Shown here piece by piece: positions 7,054 to 12,568 of a stretch of DNA of 12,568 bases. The stretch's first letter is position 1, and each line of letters opens with the position of its first letter. The DNA is from Bdellovibrionales bacterium (GTDB lineage Bacteria; Bdellovibrionota; Bdellovibrionia; Bdellovibrionales; UBA840), in contig JAGRAL010000053.1 in the NCBI GenBank assembly GCA_020434605.1, positions 1-12,568 of the forward strand, in the 5' to 3' direction. The position numbers and the translations under genes were made by a program. The notes under the pieces were generated by a model. That model saw nothing but the letters and a program-made list of their open reading frames with translations. It was not told the DNA's origin and did no database searches.

Positions 7054-7521
7054 ATGATGAAGGCACTAATCATTTCGATATTAGTACTTGGTACCATCGG
7101 GGCAGAGGCACAAACTAAAAAAAGAGCTAGACCCAGTGCATACGGCGACGCAGGGTGTGGTTTAGGATCTATCGTTTTTGGTAACGAAAAAGGTGCTGTT
7201 CAAATTTTTGCTGCAACTCTTAACGCTACAGGTGGTAATACTTTTGCAATGTCTTTTGGTACATCAAATTGCAGAAATGCATTCACTTCTTACCTTGAAA
7301 CAAATAAAGATGCGATTGCAAAAGACATGGCTCGTGGAGAAGGCGAAACATTAGCAGGTCTATTAGAAGTTATGGGTTGCCAAGATAAAGCTGCTGCGGG
7401 TGCTGCTTTACAATCTGATTACAATACTATCTATCCAAATTCTTCAGTAAGTGCTGAGCAAATGGAAACTAGTATTCAATCTACTTTAAAAGCTAAGAAT
7501 ATTTCTTGCTCTGAAGTTTAA
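7054..7521 (+). CDS. DUF3015 family secreted protein
   Basis: The 155-residue product has a signal peptide ending A-E-A at residue 19. It carries the DUF3015 hallmarks: Y-G-D-A-G-C-G-L-G-S (30-39), an F-A-A-T-x-N segment, G-T-S-N-C (69-73) and G-E-G-E-T-L-A-G-L (96-104). Cys35, Cys73, Cys109 and Cys152 suggest two disulfides in the periplasm. The biochemical role of DUF3015 proteins is unknown to me. GAGGAG (7041-7046) lies seven bases before the first of two adjacent ATG codons (7054 and 7057), favouring the first. It has its own promoter candidate and a strong terminator 17 bases after the stop, so it is probably an independent, perhaps well-expressed, transcript. Confidence 0.88.
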   Translation: MMKALIISILVLGTIGAEAQTKKRARPSAYGDAGCGLGSIVFGNEKGAVQIFAATLNATGGNTFAMSFGTSNCRNAFTSYLETNKDAIAKDMARGEGETLAGLLEVMGCQDKAAAGAALQSDYNTIYPNSSVSAEQMETSIQSTLKAKNISCSEV

Positions 7522-7533
7522 TTTAAAATTTTC

Positions 7534-7561
7534 ATGACAAAAAAGGCATAGCGACTATCAT
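7534..7561 (+). promoter_or_regulatory. Candidate promoter inside the terminator, for a leaderless DUF4105 mRNA
   Basis: ATGACA (7534-7539, five of six matches to TTGACA) and TATCAT (7556-7561, five of six matches to TATAAT) are separated by 16 bases. The hexamer pair overlaps the terminator, with the -10 starting in its loop. The base seven after the -10 is 7568, the A of the ATG of the next gene, so transcription is predicted to start at the start codon itself. No Shine-Dalgarno sequence lies upstream, which agrees with a leaderless message. Confidence 0.55.
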
Positions 7562-7578
7562 ATCGTTATGCCTTTTTT
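7539..7578 (+). terminator. Strong intrinsic terminator of the DUF3015 gene
   Basis: A 16-bp stem with one G-T wobble (left arm 7539-7554, right arm 7563-7578) encloses an 8-base loop (7555-7562), with A-runs on the left and T-runs on the right; further T-rich sequence follows. It is a textbook Rho-independent terminator. Unusually, the right arm contains the start codon (7568) and first codons of the next gene, and the loop contains a -10 element. Confidence 0.9.
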
Positions 7579-9331
7579 ATTTTTTATATTCTCATTCTCT
7601 TTTGCACAGCAAGCTGACGCAGAGTGGATTAAACTCCTTCACTTCGAAAAAAATATATTTGGCACCTATGTCAGTAGATCAAATAGTGAAAACTTTTTTA
7701 CATCCCCTGAAAGAAATCCCACCTCAGAGCTGCAATCCTTCTTAAAGGCCTATGATATCCCTGTGGTTAATGATGACCACGTGGTATGTAAGTTTCCTTT
7801 GCGCGCAAAGTATGTGGTTAAAAAGGGATATAAAAAGGCTATTGCCTCTCATTGTCCAAAACTAGAAAAGTTTAAACAAACTTTAGCTCCTGTCGGTGTT
7901 AGCTTACTTTTTTCATCTTACTTTTTAGAAAGCCCTGGTTCTATATTTGGACATACATTTTTGCGTTTACGTCGCAATTTACCTAAAGTTGCGACGCAAG
8001 AGCAAATTGAGCTTTTAGATCACGGTATAGGATACGCTGCAAATGCAACGACAAGTAACCCCCTATTGCATGCTCTCTTAGGCTTTACTGGTGGCTTTGA
8101 CGGAGTATTTTCTTTAGTACCTTATTACTATAAAGTACGAGAGTACAACGACAATGAAAGTCGTGACCTTTGGTCCTATGACTTAGAAATGAGTGCAAAA
8201 GAAATGGATGATCTAGTGGATCATCTATGGGAAGTAGGGAGGTCGACCTTTCCGTATTATTATTTAACCGAAAATTGTTCGTATTACATTTTAGAAATTT
8301 TAGAAATAGTCACAAAAAGAAAGCTTGTATCCAGAATGCCTCCGTGGATGATTCCTGTTGATAGTATTAAGGCAATTATGGAAGAGCCAGGTTTTGTAAA
8401 AGAAATTTCGTACCGCCCTTCTTTAAAAAATCAATTTTTAGAGAGAGCCAAAACATTAAATTCAGATCAGATAAAACAAGTGCAAACCTTTAAATATGGT
8501 TCTAGCTGGTCAACAGCTCAAATTGACACCGGTATCGAATACCTTGAATTAAAGCACCCTAAAGAAGTTCGTGAGAAGAACAGCGAACCATTTTTATTGC
8601 GTGATCAGTTATTACGTGAACGGTCGAAAAGAAGAGATTCATCTAGTATAAATGTACCACGACCCGCTAGCCCGGACTTGATTCACCCTTCCAGTCGAGC
8701 TGGTTTACTCGCTGGCTATGATAAGCGGAATAAAAGTTTTTTGTCTTTGCAGCAAAGATTTGCGTATTATGATCCTCTTGATCCGCCCGAAGCAAAACCA
8801 GCATTTAGTGAAGTTATTTTTATGGATCTATCGGCTCAGTATTTTGAGGATACAAAAAAACTTAAGCTAGAAAAGTCTGATCTAATCAGAGCGAAAGTTA
8901 GAACACCTTATACCTCATGGTTTAAACCAATGTCATATTCATTCACTTTAGGTGGAGAAAGAGACAGGCTGCTTTGTGAGTCGTGTTATACATTTCTCAC
9001 CCATATAGATTTTGGGGTCAGCTATGAGCTCTCTGAAAATTTATTTTACCTTGGTTTATATAACGACTTTAAAGCTAGCAGTAAAATGAGTAAAGGTTAT
9101 GGCTATTATGTCGGTCCAAGTATTGAAATTACAAGTTATTGGGCGCAGTCTTTTCGAACAAAGCTGGATCTAAGCTATTTGGATGTTGTCGATCAGGATT
9201 TGGATGCTTTTGTAAAAGTAAATTTTGAAGCCAGGCTAGATGTCAAAAAGGATGTATTTAGCCTAAGCGCTTCTTATATGCTGATTGATACAATCACCGA
9301 GACTCGCTTAGGCCTATACTATTATTACTAG
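7568..9331 (+). CDS. DUF4105 (Lnb N-terminal periplasmic) protein with C-terminal barrel-like region
   Basis: The 587-residue product starts with a short, Phe-rich signal peptide lacking a basic residue (F-L-F-F-I-F-S-F-S-F-A). Residues about 70-260 are a DUF4105 domain: F-G-H-T-F-L-R (His129), L-D-H-G-I-G-Y-A-A-N-A, Y-Y-Y-K-V-R-E-Y and E-N-C-S-Y-Y (Cys237). The conserved His and Cys hint at a catalytic or ligand site. Residues about 380-587 alternate polar and aromatic positions and end in Y-Y-Y-Y, as expected for an outer-membrane beta-barrel, so the domain may be presented at the outer membrane. ATG at 7568 is the only start before an upstream in-frame stop. It lies inside the previous terminator and has no ribosome site. 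Its stop overlaps that of the convergent lysine-rich gene. The molecular function is unknown. Confidence 0.85.
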   Translation: MPFLFFIFSFSFAQQADAEWIKLLHFEKNIFGTYVSRSNSENFFTSPERNPTSELQSFLKAYDIPVVNDDHVVCKFPLRAKYVVKKGYKKAIASHCPKLEKFKQTLAPVGVSLLFSSYFLESPGSIFGHTFLRLRRNLPKVATQEQIELLDHGIGYAANATTSNPLLHALLGFTGGFDGVFSLVPYYYKVREYNDNESRDLWSYDLEMSAKEMDDLVDHLWEVGRSTFPYYYLTENCSYYILEILEIVTKRKLVSRMPPWMIPVDSIKAIMEEPGFVKEISYRPSLKNQFLERAKTLNSDQIKQVQTFKYGSSWSTAQIDTGIEYLELKHPKEVREKNSEPFLLRDQLLRERSKRRDSSSINVPRPASPDLIHPSSRAGLLAGYDKRNKSFLSLQQRFAYYDPLDPPEAKPAFSEVIFMDLSAQYFEDTKKLKLEKSDLIRAKVRTPYTSWFKPMSYSFTLGGERDRLLCESCYTFLTHIDFGVSYELSENLFYLGLYNDFKASSKMSKGYGYYVGPSIEITSYWAQSFRTKLDLSYLDVVDQDLDAFVKVNFEARLDVKKDVFSLSASYMLIDTITETRLGLYYYY

Positions 9332-9465
9332 CGAAATTTTTTTGTTTTTTTCTTCTTTAATTTTGGATTATGACTTTTCGTTTTTTTTGCTTTTTTAGCA
9401 ATTCTGCTTGCGTGTAGTTTGTTTGCTTTTTTCTTCTTTTTAGTTCCAGCTTTCTTTTTAGCCAC
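9328..9465 (-). CDS. Lysine-rich 45-residue basic protein, putative nucleic-acid binder
   Basis: This short gene encodes 45 residues, of which 21 are Lys and 2 are Arg, with no Asp or Glu. It contains A-K-K-K-A-G-T near the start, A-S-R-I-A-K-K-A-K-K in the middle and F-R at the end. A perfect ribosome site, AAGGAG (minus strand, 9477-9472), lies six bases before the GTG start. The stop shares the palindrome CTAG with the stop of the DUF4105 gene on the opposite strand. Such composition suggests binding to DNA, RNA or the ribosome, as in histone H1-like tails; no specific family is recognised. On the plus strand the region appears only as long T-runs, which makes it easy to overlook and creates a false extension of the nuclease gene. 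Confidence 0.75.
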   Translation of the reverse strand: MAKKKAGTKKKKKANKLHASRIAKKAKKTKSHNPKLKKKKTKKFR

Positions 9466-9551
9466 TTATGACTCCTTTTTATGTTTTTTCGAGACTAGCG
9501 CAAAATTTAAAGGCAGTCCACAAACAAACGATGACAAATGGCGGGGAGGAG

Positions 9552-9569
9552 ATGAGAATTTTAGCATGA
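9552..9569 (+). other. Possible 5-codon leader ORF coupled to the nuclease gene
   Basis: ATG at 9552 opens a five-codon frame (M-R-I-L-A) that stops at TGA 9567-9569, overlapping the nuclease ATG as ATGA. A purine block GGGGAGGAG (9543-9551) is directly upstream. It is closer than ideal to this ATG, but too far (about 16 bases) from the nuclease ATG. Re-initiation through the leader would explain nuclease translation. Small size makes this uncertain. Confidence 0.3.
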
Positions 9570-10009
9570 TTTTACTTATTTTACAGTTTGCACTAGCCAT
9601 TAGCTGTGACCATGATGCCCATAATTTTAGATGTGTGAAAGTTATTAAAAACTACGATGGAGATACGATTACGGTAAATATACCTAAGATTCATCCGCTT
9701 TTAGGCGAAAAGGTATCGGTTCGAGTCCGAGGCATTGATACAGCAGAGGTAAAGGGTAAGGCCCCTTGCGAAAAAGATGCAGCCAGGACAGCCAGAAATT
9801 TAGTAGGATCATTAACTAAAAATGCTAAGACAGTAGATTTACTAAATGTCGAAAGAGATAAATACTTTCGCATTTTAGCTGACGTAATGGTCGACGGTAA
9901 ATCCATCAAAGATATTTTACTAAAAAACCAATTAGCCGTTGTCTATGACGGAGGAACGAAAGCAAAAGTAAATTGGTGTGAATACTTGCGTAAGCCAGCG
10001 AGTAAATAA
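9566..10009 (+). CDS. Secreted staphylococcal-nuclease-like (SNase/TNase) endonuclease
   Basis: The 147-residue product is an SNase-fold, calcium-type DNA/RNA nuclease. Catalytic residues are all in place: Y-D-G-D-T (Asp33), V-R-V-R-G-I-D-T-A-E (Arg53, Asp58, Glu61) and D-K-Y-F-R (Arg102), matching Asp21, Arg35, Asp40, Glu43 and Arg87 of the S. aureus enzyme. The N terminus is a hydrophobic export signal. It can be read either as signal peptidase I cleavage after F-A-L-A or as a weak lipobox A-I-S-C (Cys14). The frame is open further upstream, but that extension is antisense to the lysine-rich gene and has no family match. ATG at 9566 begins the signal peptide. It ends one base from the stop of the convergent gene. 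A role in degrading extracellular or prey nucleic acid would fit, but is inference. Confidence 0.88.
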   Translation: MILLILQFALAISCDHDAHNFRCVKVIKNYDGDTITVNIPKIHPLLGEKVSVRVRGIDTAEVKGKAPCEKDAARTARNLVGSLTKNAKTVDLLNVERDKYFRILADVMVDGKSIKDILLKNQLAVVYDGGTKAKVNWCEYLRKPASK

Positions 10010-10010
10010 A

Positions 10011-10319
10011 CTAGTGTAAAACTTTGGGGCTTGTGGCCGTCTCAAAATCTCTTAATTGTGATTTTACATCACTTAAAAAGGTCGACATTTTTTCTTTGGC
10101 TTCTTTAACAGCATCAAAGGGGTTGTTTGATGTACCAACTGCATCAATCGTGAATTGTGGGGCCGTTAGAGTAAATTTAACTGTAAAAGTATTGTCTTTA
10201 GCGGTTTCTACCAAAGCTACGCTCAGTTTAGAGTCAGGAATTAATTTTTGCTCCAAGTCATTTGTGTTTTGGTAAATATAAGCTCTTATATCGTTGGATA
10301 TATTGTCTATTGTCGTCAT
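10011..10319 (-). CDS. Short HPF/RaiA-like ribosome-associated protein
   Basis: The 102-residue product resembles ribosome hibernation factors (HPF/RaiA, S30AE domain). A helix with L-E-Q-K-L is followed by strands L-S-V-A-L-V-E, F-T-V-K-F-T-L-T and F-T-I-D-A-V-G, then N-P-F-D-A-V-K-E-A-K-E-K-M and a C-terminal helix. This order matches E. coli HPF from its first helix onward, but the first beta-strand is missing, and a stop codon just upstream rules out an extension. ATG at 10319 is preferred over ATG at 10331 because GGAGG (minus strand, 10329-10325) lies properly before it and would be inside the longer version. It is downstream of the adenosine deaminase gene with its own promoter candidate. 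Ribosome binding is inferred from fold resemblance only. Confidence 0.6.
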   Translation of the reverse strand: MTTIDNISNDIRAYIYQNTNDLEQKLIPDSKLSVALVETAKDNTFTVKFTLTAPQFTIDAVGTSNNPFDAVKEAKEKMSTFLSDVKSQLRDFETATSPKVLH

Positions 10320-10335
10320 AAGTGCCTCCATATAC

Positions 10336-10365
10336 TAAATATGAGTTCACTTTTAAACTTGTCAA
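10336..10365 (-). promoter_or_regulatory. Candidate promoter for the HPF-like gene
   Basis: On the minus strand a perfect TTGACA (10365-10360) is followed after 18 bases by TATTTA (10341-10336). The predicted transcript starts near 10329, immediately at the GGAGG ribosome site, which would exclude the upstream ATG at 10331. The -10 match is weak. Confidence 0.4.
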
Positions 10366-10374
10366 TATTCTCAA

Positions 10375-11373
10375 TTATAAATAATGCTGCTTCACTGTGG
10401 CTTTCTTTACTTCGGGCAAAAAACTTGCTGTAAATGCACGATGAGTGGCCAGCTTTAAGTCATTCAAATTGATACTATTTGTGTTGAGTAGGGCATGCCA
10501 TTCATGGGTTAAATCAATTCCAAAAACCCCTGGGTCATCAGAGTTTAGTGTCGTCAAAACACCCTCTTTGGTTAAAAATGCGAAAGGGTGTGATGCAATA
10601 TCTTTACAACTATTTGTTAAGACATTGCTAGTGGGGCACAACTCTAAGTAGATGCCTTTCTGCTTTACGTATTCGATGGTTTTTGGGTCTTTATAAATCT
10701 GCAAACCATGACCTATGCGTTCAGCATAGCAATAATCAATGGAGTCACGCACAAATTGTGGAGCTTCAGCTACATCCTCTTCGCCAGAGTGACATGTAAT
10801 ACGAAGCCCAGCTTTTTTAGCTTTTAAGAATACGTTACTAAATGTTTTGCAGTCAAAACCAAGCTCTTGATCTGCAAGATCTACTCCGCAAAAAGTATCT
10901 TTATGATCAATAAAAAAATCGCAAGCTCTCTCGGCTTCTTTTACGGGCTGAGATCTAACCATAATACCGATAAAACCAACAGCCATCTTAAACTGAGATT
11001 CTGCTCGCTTTGCTCCCGCAATAACGGCTTCATGGATTTTATCAAAATTTAGATCGCGGCCGATATTAATAAATGAGGGGGCATATCTTAGCTCTAGTAA
11101 ATAGATCCCTTCGTTAAAAGCATCTTCACACGCCTCAAACGTAATTCTCTCTATGATTTCATAAGAAGACAGTAGGGCTTGTGTAGCCATAAATTTATCG
11201 ATGACTTCTTTTAGATTTTTCATAGGGGTTTTTACCTGAAACTTTCTTTCGGCATCAAGTAAGCTAAGTTTAGTTTTGTGAACTGTGTGATATAGCTCTG
11301 TCAGAGTAGATAACCGTATAGAGCCCTCAAGATGTCTGTGCAATTCTACCTTAGGTATGGATTTTAAATTCAT
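10375..11373 (-). CDS. add: Adenosine deaminase
   Basis: This 332-residue cytoplasmic zinc enzyme should convert adenosine to inosine in purine salvage. The metal and catalytic residues are present: V-E-L-H-R-H-L-E-G-S (His12, His14), C-H-S-G-E-E (His195, Glu198), I-G-H-G-L (His222) and N-S-D-D-P-G (Asp279, Asp280). Length is typical of the family. ATG at 11373 is chosen because family members begin shortly before the V-E-L-H motif; the longer TTG-started frame lies in the upstream palindrome. There is no clear ribosome site. The N-S-D-D-P form also occurs in adenine deaminases, so activity on adenine instead of adenosine cannot be excluded. The HPF-like gene follows in the same direction after 55 bases. 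Confidence 0.88.
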   Translation of the reverse strand: MNLKSIPKVELHRHLEGSIRLSTLTELYHTVHKTKLSLLDAERKFQVKTPMKNLKEVIDKFMATQALLSSYEIIERITFEACEDAFNEGIYLLELRYAPSFINIGRDLNFDKIHEAVIAGAKRAESQFKMAVGFIGIMVRSQPVKEAERACDFFIDHKDTFCGVDLADQELGFDCKTFSNVFLKAKKAGLRITCHSGEEDVAEAPQFVRDSIDYCYAERIGHGLQIYKDPKTIEYVKQKGIYLELCPTSNVLTNSCKDIASHPFAFLTKEGVLTTLNSDDPGVFGIDLTHEWHALLNTNSINLNDLKLATHRAFTASFLPEVKKATVKQHYL

Positions 11374-11417
11374 AGACTGATGATAGTAAAGATGAACTAA
11401 AAGGTCTAGTTGTACTT

Positions 11418-11438
11418 GTCTCAAATTGAGACGTGTCT
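11418..11438. repeat. Palindromic operator-like site upstream of adenosine deaminase
   Basis: GTCTCAA-A-TTGAGAC (11418-11432) is a perfect 7-bp inverted repeat around one base. It is followed by a second overlapping half, AGAC-GT-GTCT (11429-11438). It sits 45 bases upstream of the adenosine deaminase ATG in the 171-base divergent spacer (11374-11544). Its symmetry and location fit a dimeric repressor site; the binder is unknown. Confidence 0.45.
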
Positions 11439-11544
11439 AGATTAGTATCTACAGGTGTTAAGTTTGTAGACGATTAGAACGATTGTATTGCTAGAGGACC
11501 GGCACGGCCTATGCATTGTAAATAATAGGTTAGTGGGGGAAGAC

Positions 11545-12171
11545 ATGAAATATAAAGATTTTAATACCAAAAATGAGTCAAAGGTTATATTCTTAAATAA
11601 GAGATCTATGAAGACTTTTATCATGTTGCAAAAACAAAAAAAGCAGATGGGAATCCTCACAGGATCGATATTATCGGTCTTTGCCGTTATCGCTATTTTT
11701 AACCAAAAAATCGTTAACCAAAATGAATTGATTCACGCTCAACTATTAGCGCAACAACAAAATCGTGGAATTGCTAGTGTGGGCAGCCTAACTAACGACA
11801 GCTTTCAAAAAGGCATGCAGGAAAAGCTGTTGGCTGATGTAAAGAAATCTCTAAACAATGGTCCTGTCTTAGTGGGTGATAAACCAAGTAATAAAGAGCA
11901 GTTTTTACTGGCAACTCTAGGTGGCAATTACTTACTTGAAGAAAAGGACGGTAAGATTTCTTTAACAAGTTTAAACGAGCATAAACATGCTGTGGGTAAT
12001 ATGAACTCATTTGCCATGGAGTTTGTACAGAATATGCTGAACGCGGATTTTAAGGAGTTAAAATCGGTAGGCGACGGTATGTATAGGCTTACTAAGCAAG
12101 ATGGCTCTGTTGCTATGATAGACATTCGTCTAGACGATCAAAAAAATCTAAGTTCGATTGTAGTTCAGTAA
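11545..12171 (+). CDS. Single-pass inner-membrane protein of unknown function
   Basis: I do not recognise the family. The 208-residue product has a basic cytoplasmic N terminus (about 1-35, ending Q-K-K-Q-M), one hydrophobic segment (about 36-52, G-I-L-T-G-S-I-L-S-V-F-A-V-I-A-I-F) and a predicted periplasmic part. The C-terminal region (about 100-208) contains M-Y-R-L-T-K-Q-D-G-S-V-A-M-I-D-I-R-L, which looks like a small alpha-beta domain. The type II topology resembles secretion or conjugation apparatus subunits, but no specific match is claimed. ATG at 11545 is preferred over the earlier TTG at 11488 because GGGGGAAG (11535-11542) precedes it and it directly starts the basic segment. It is followed by a stem-loop at 12192-12227. 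Confidence 0.7.
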   Translation: MKYKDFNTKNESKVIFLNKRSMKTFIMLQKQKKQMGILTGSILSVFAVIAIFNQKIVNQNELIHAQLLAQQQNRGIASVGSLTNDSFQKGMQEKLLADVKKSLNNGPVLVGDKPSNKEQFLLATLGGNYLLEEKDGKISLTSLNEHKHAVGNMNSFAMEFVQNMLNADFKELKSVGDGMYRLTKQDGSVAMIDIRLDDQKNLSSIVVQ

Positions 12172-12191
12172 AAATAAACTAGCCTCGCGTT

Positions 12192-12227
12192 TACTACCAC
12201 ATAAGACGATTTAAATATGTGGTAATA
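12192..12227 (+). terminator. Stem-loop after the membrane protein gene, terminator-like
   Basis: TACCACATA (12195-12203) pairs with TATGTGGTA (12216-12224) around a 12-base loop, and the stem extends by two pairs beyond a mismatch. A T-run (12233-12237) follows about six bases later, so it is an imperfect intrinsic terminator. Its right arm contains the only plausible start codon of the next gene. Confidence 0.5.
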
Positions 12228-12568
12228 GACAATTTTTCTAAAATTAATGAATCAATAGTAGCGGCCCGGTACAGACTAGCATTTGTATACGACCGTATGG
12301 CAGCATTTGTCCTAGATTTCACAGTGGTCTTCTTTTCACATTCTTTTTTAGGTTTTTACTTTAAACGCCAACAGAACATCGCAATGATTGAGGGATTTCA
12401 AACCGCATTTATATTTTGGTTGGCTGTAAACTTCATATTCTTTTTACTTTTGTATTTTACCTACCACTATGTATCTCTTGCGAAGTTTGCTACAACTCCA
12501 GGAAAATATGTCTTTAGAATTTTACTAAAAAATATTTGGGGTTACGACCAAATCTCTAGAGCACAAGC
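12219..12568 (+). CDS. RDD family membrane protein, 5' part (truncated by window end)
   Basis: The open frame runs to the window edge for 116 codons. It shows the RDD pattern: R-L-A-F-V-Y-D-R-M-A-A-F-V-L-D-F (the Arg and Asp residues in the first membrane helix), a second hydrophobic helix rich in Phe and Leu, and T-P-G-K-Y-V-F-R-I-L. RDD proteins are small integral membrane proteins, some proposed as Na+/H+ antiporters; most are uncharacterised. The frame is open from 12183, and GTG at 12219 is the only standard start codon before ATG at 12297. The latter would remove the first conserved Arg. GTG lies within the preceding stem-loop and has no ribosome site, so the start is uncertain. Confidence 0.7.
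   Translation, partial: MVIDNFSKINESIVAARYRLAFVYDRMAAFVLDFTVVFFSHSFLGFYFKRQQNIAMIEGFQTAFIFWLAVNFIFFLLLYFTYHYVSLAKFATTPGKYVFRILLKNIWGYDQISRAQ

Noticed and set aside
9419..9565. N-terminal extension of the nuclease reading frame with Phe-rich sequence
   Set aside because: It is the antisense reading of the lysine-rich gene; the SNase family has no such region, and a proper signal peptide begins at 9566.
10867..11052. Plus-strand open frames within the adenosine deaminase gene
   Set aside because: They are antisense shadows of a gene with all catalytic motifs intact.
11442..11660. 72-residue minus-strand open frame
   Set aside because: It is antisense to the start of the membrane protein gene, with no ribosome site and no recognisable composition or motif.
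1..12568. CRISPR arrays, tRNA/rRNA genes, insertion sequences, toxin-antitoxin pair or defence island
   Set aside because: No regular repeats, tRNA-like folds, transposase motifs or defence-gene motifs were seen on either strand.

Overview
This is an AT-rich, gene-dense bacterial chromosome segment. Many products carry Gram-negative export signals: Sec signal peptides, lipoboxes and a probable outer-membrane barrel. The combination of a DUF3015 protein, a DUF4105 (Lnb-type) protein with a C-terminal barrel-like region, a CvfB-like S1 protein and several small orphan secreted proteins suggests the Bdellovibrionota (Bacteriovorax/Bdellovibrio relatives). That placement is inference from gene content and composition. 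No rRNA, tRNA, CRISPR array, IS element or phage gene is visible.

Layout. (1) 86-1657: a two-gene phospholipid operon, a CdsA-type cytidylyltransferase followed by a CDP-alcohol phosphatidyltransferase with a divergent active-site motif; the pair resembles ynbB/ynbA. (2) 1735-3171: an Ada-type methyl sensor fused to an AlkA-type DNA glycosylase. (3) 3288-5657: a small secreted orphan, then a probable operon of an orphan lipoprotein, a LEA14-like lipoprotein and a CvfB-like RNA-binding protein. (4) 5654-6889, minus strand: a secreted protein with a caspase/metacaspase-like His/Cys pair. (5) 7054-9331: a DUF3015 secreted protein, then a DUF4105 protein whose start codon lies inside the terminator of the preceding gene. 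(6) 9328-9465, minus strand: a 45-residue, roughly half-lysine protein that is easily missed, divergent from a secreted SNase-type nuclease (9566-10009). (7) 10011-11373, minus strand: adenosine deaminase, then a short HPF/RaiA-like ribosome-associated protein with its own promoter candidate. (8) 11545-12568: a single-pass membrane orphan and the start of an RDD-family membrane protein cut by the window edge.

The genes do not form one pathway. Recurrent themes are envelope and secretion functions, and very tight packing: three convergent gene pairs meet with stop codons overlapping or one base apart. Many first-available starts were moved inward because a Shine-Dalgarno sequence and a signal peptide or family start support a downstream codon. 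The most interesting items are the promoter-in-terminator with a predicted leaderless mRNA at 7534-7578, the lysine-rich miniprotein, the caspase-like secreted protein, and the altered catalytic motif in the phospholipid enzyme.
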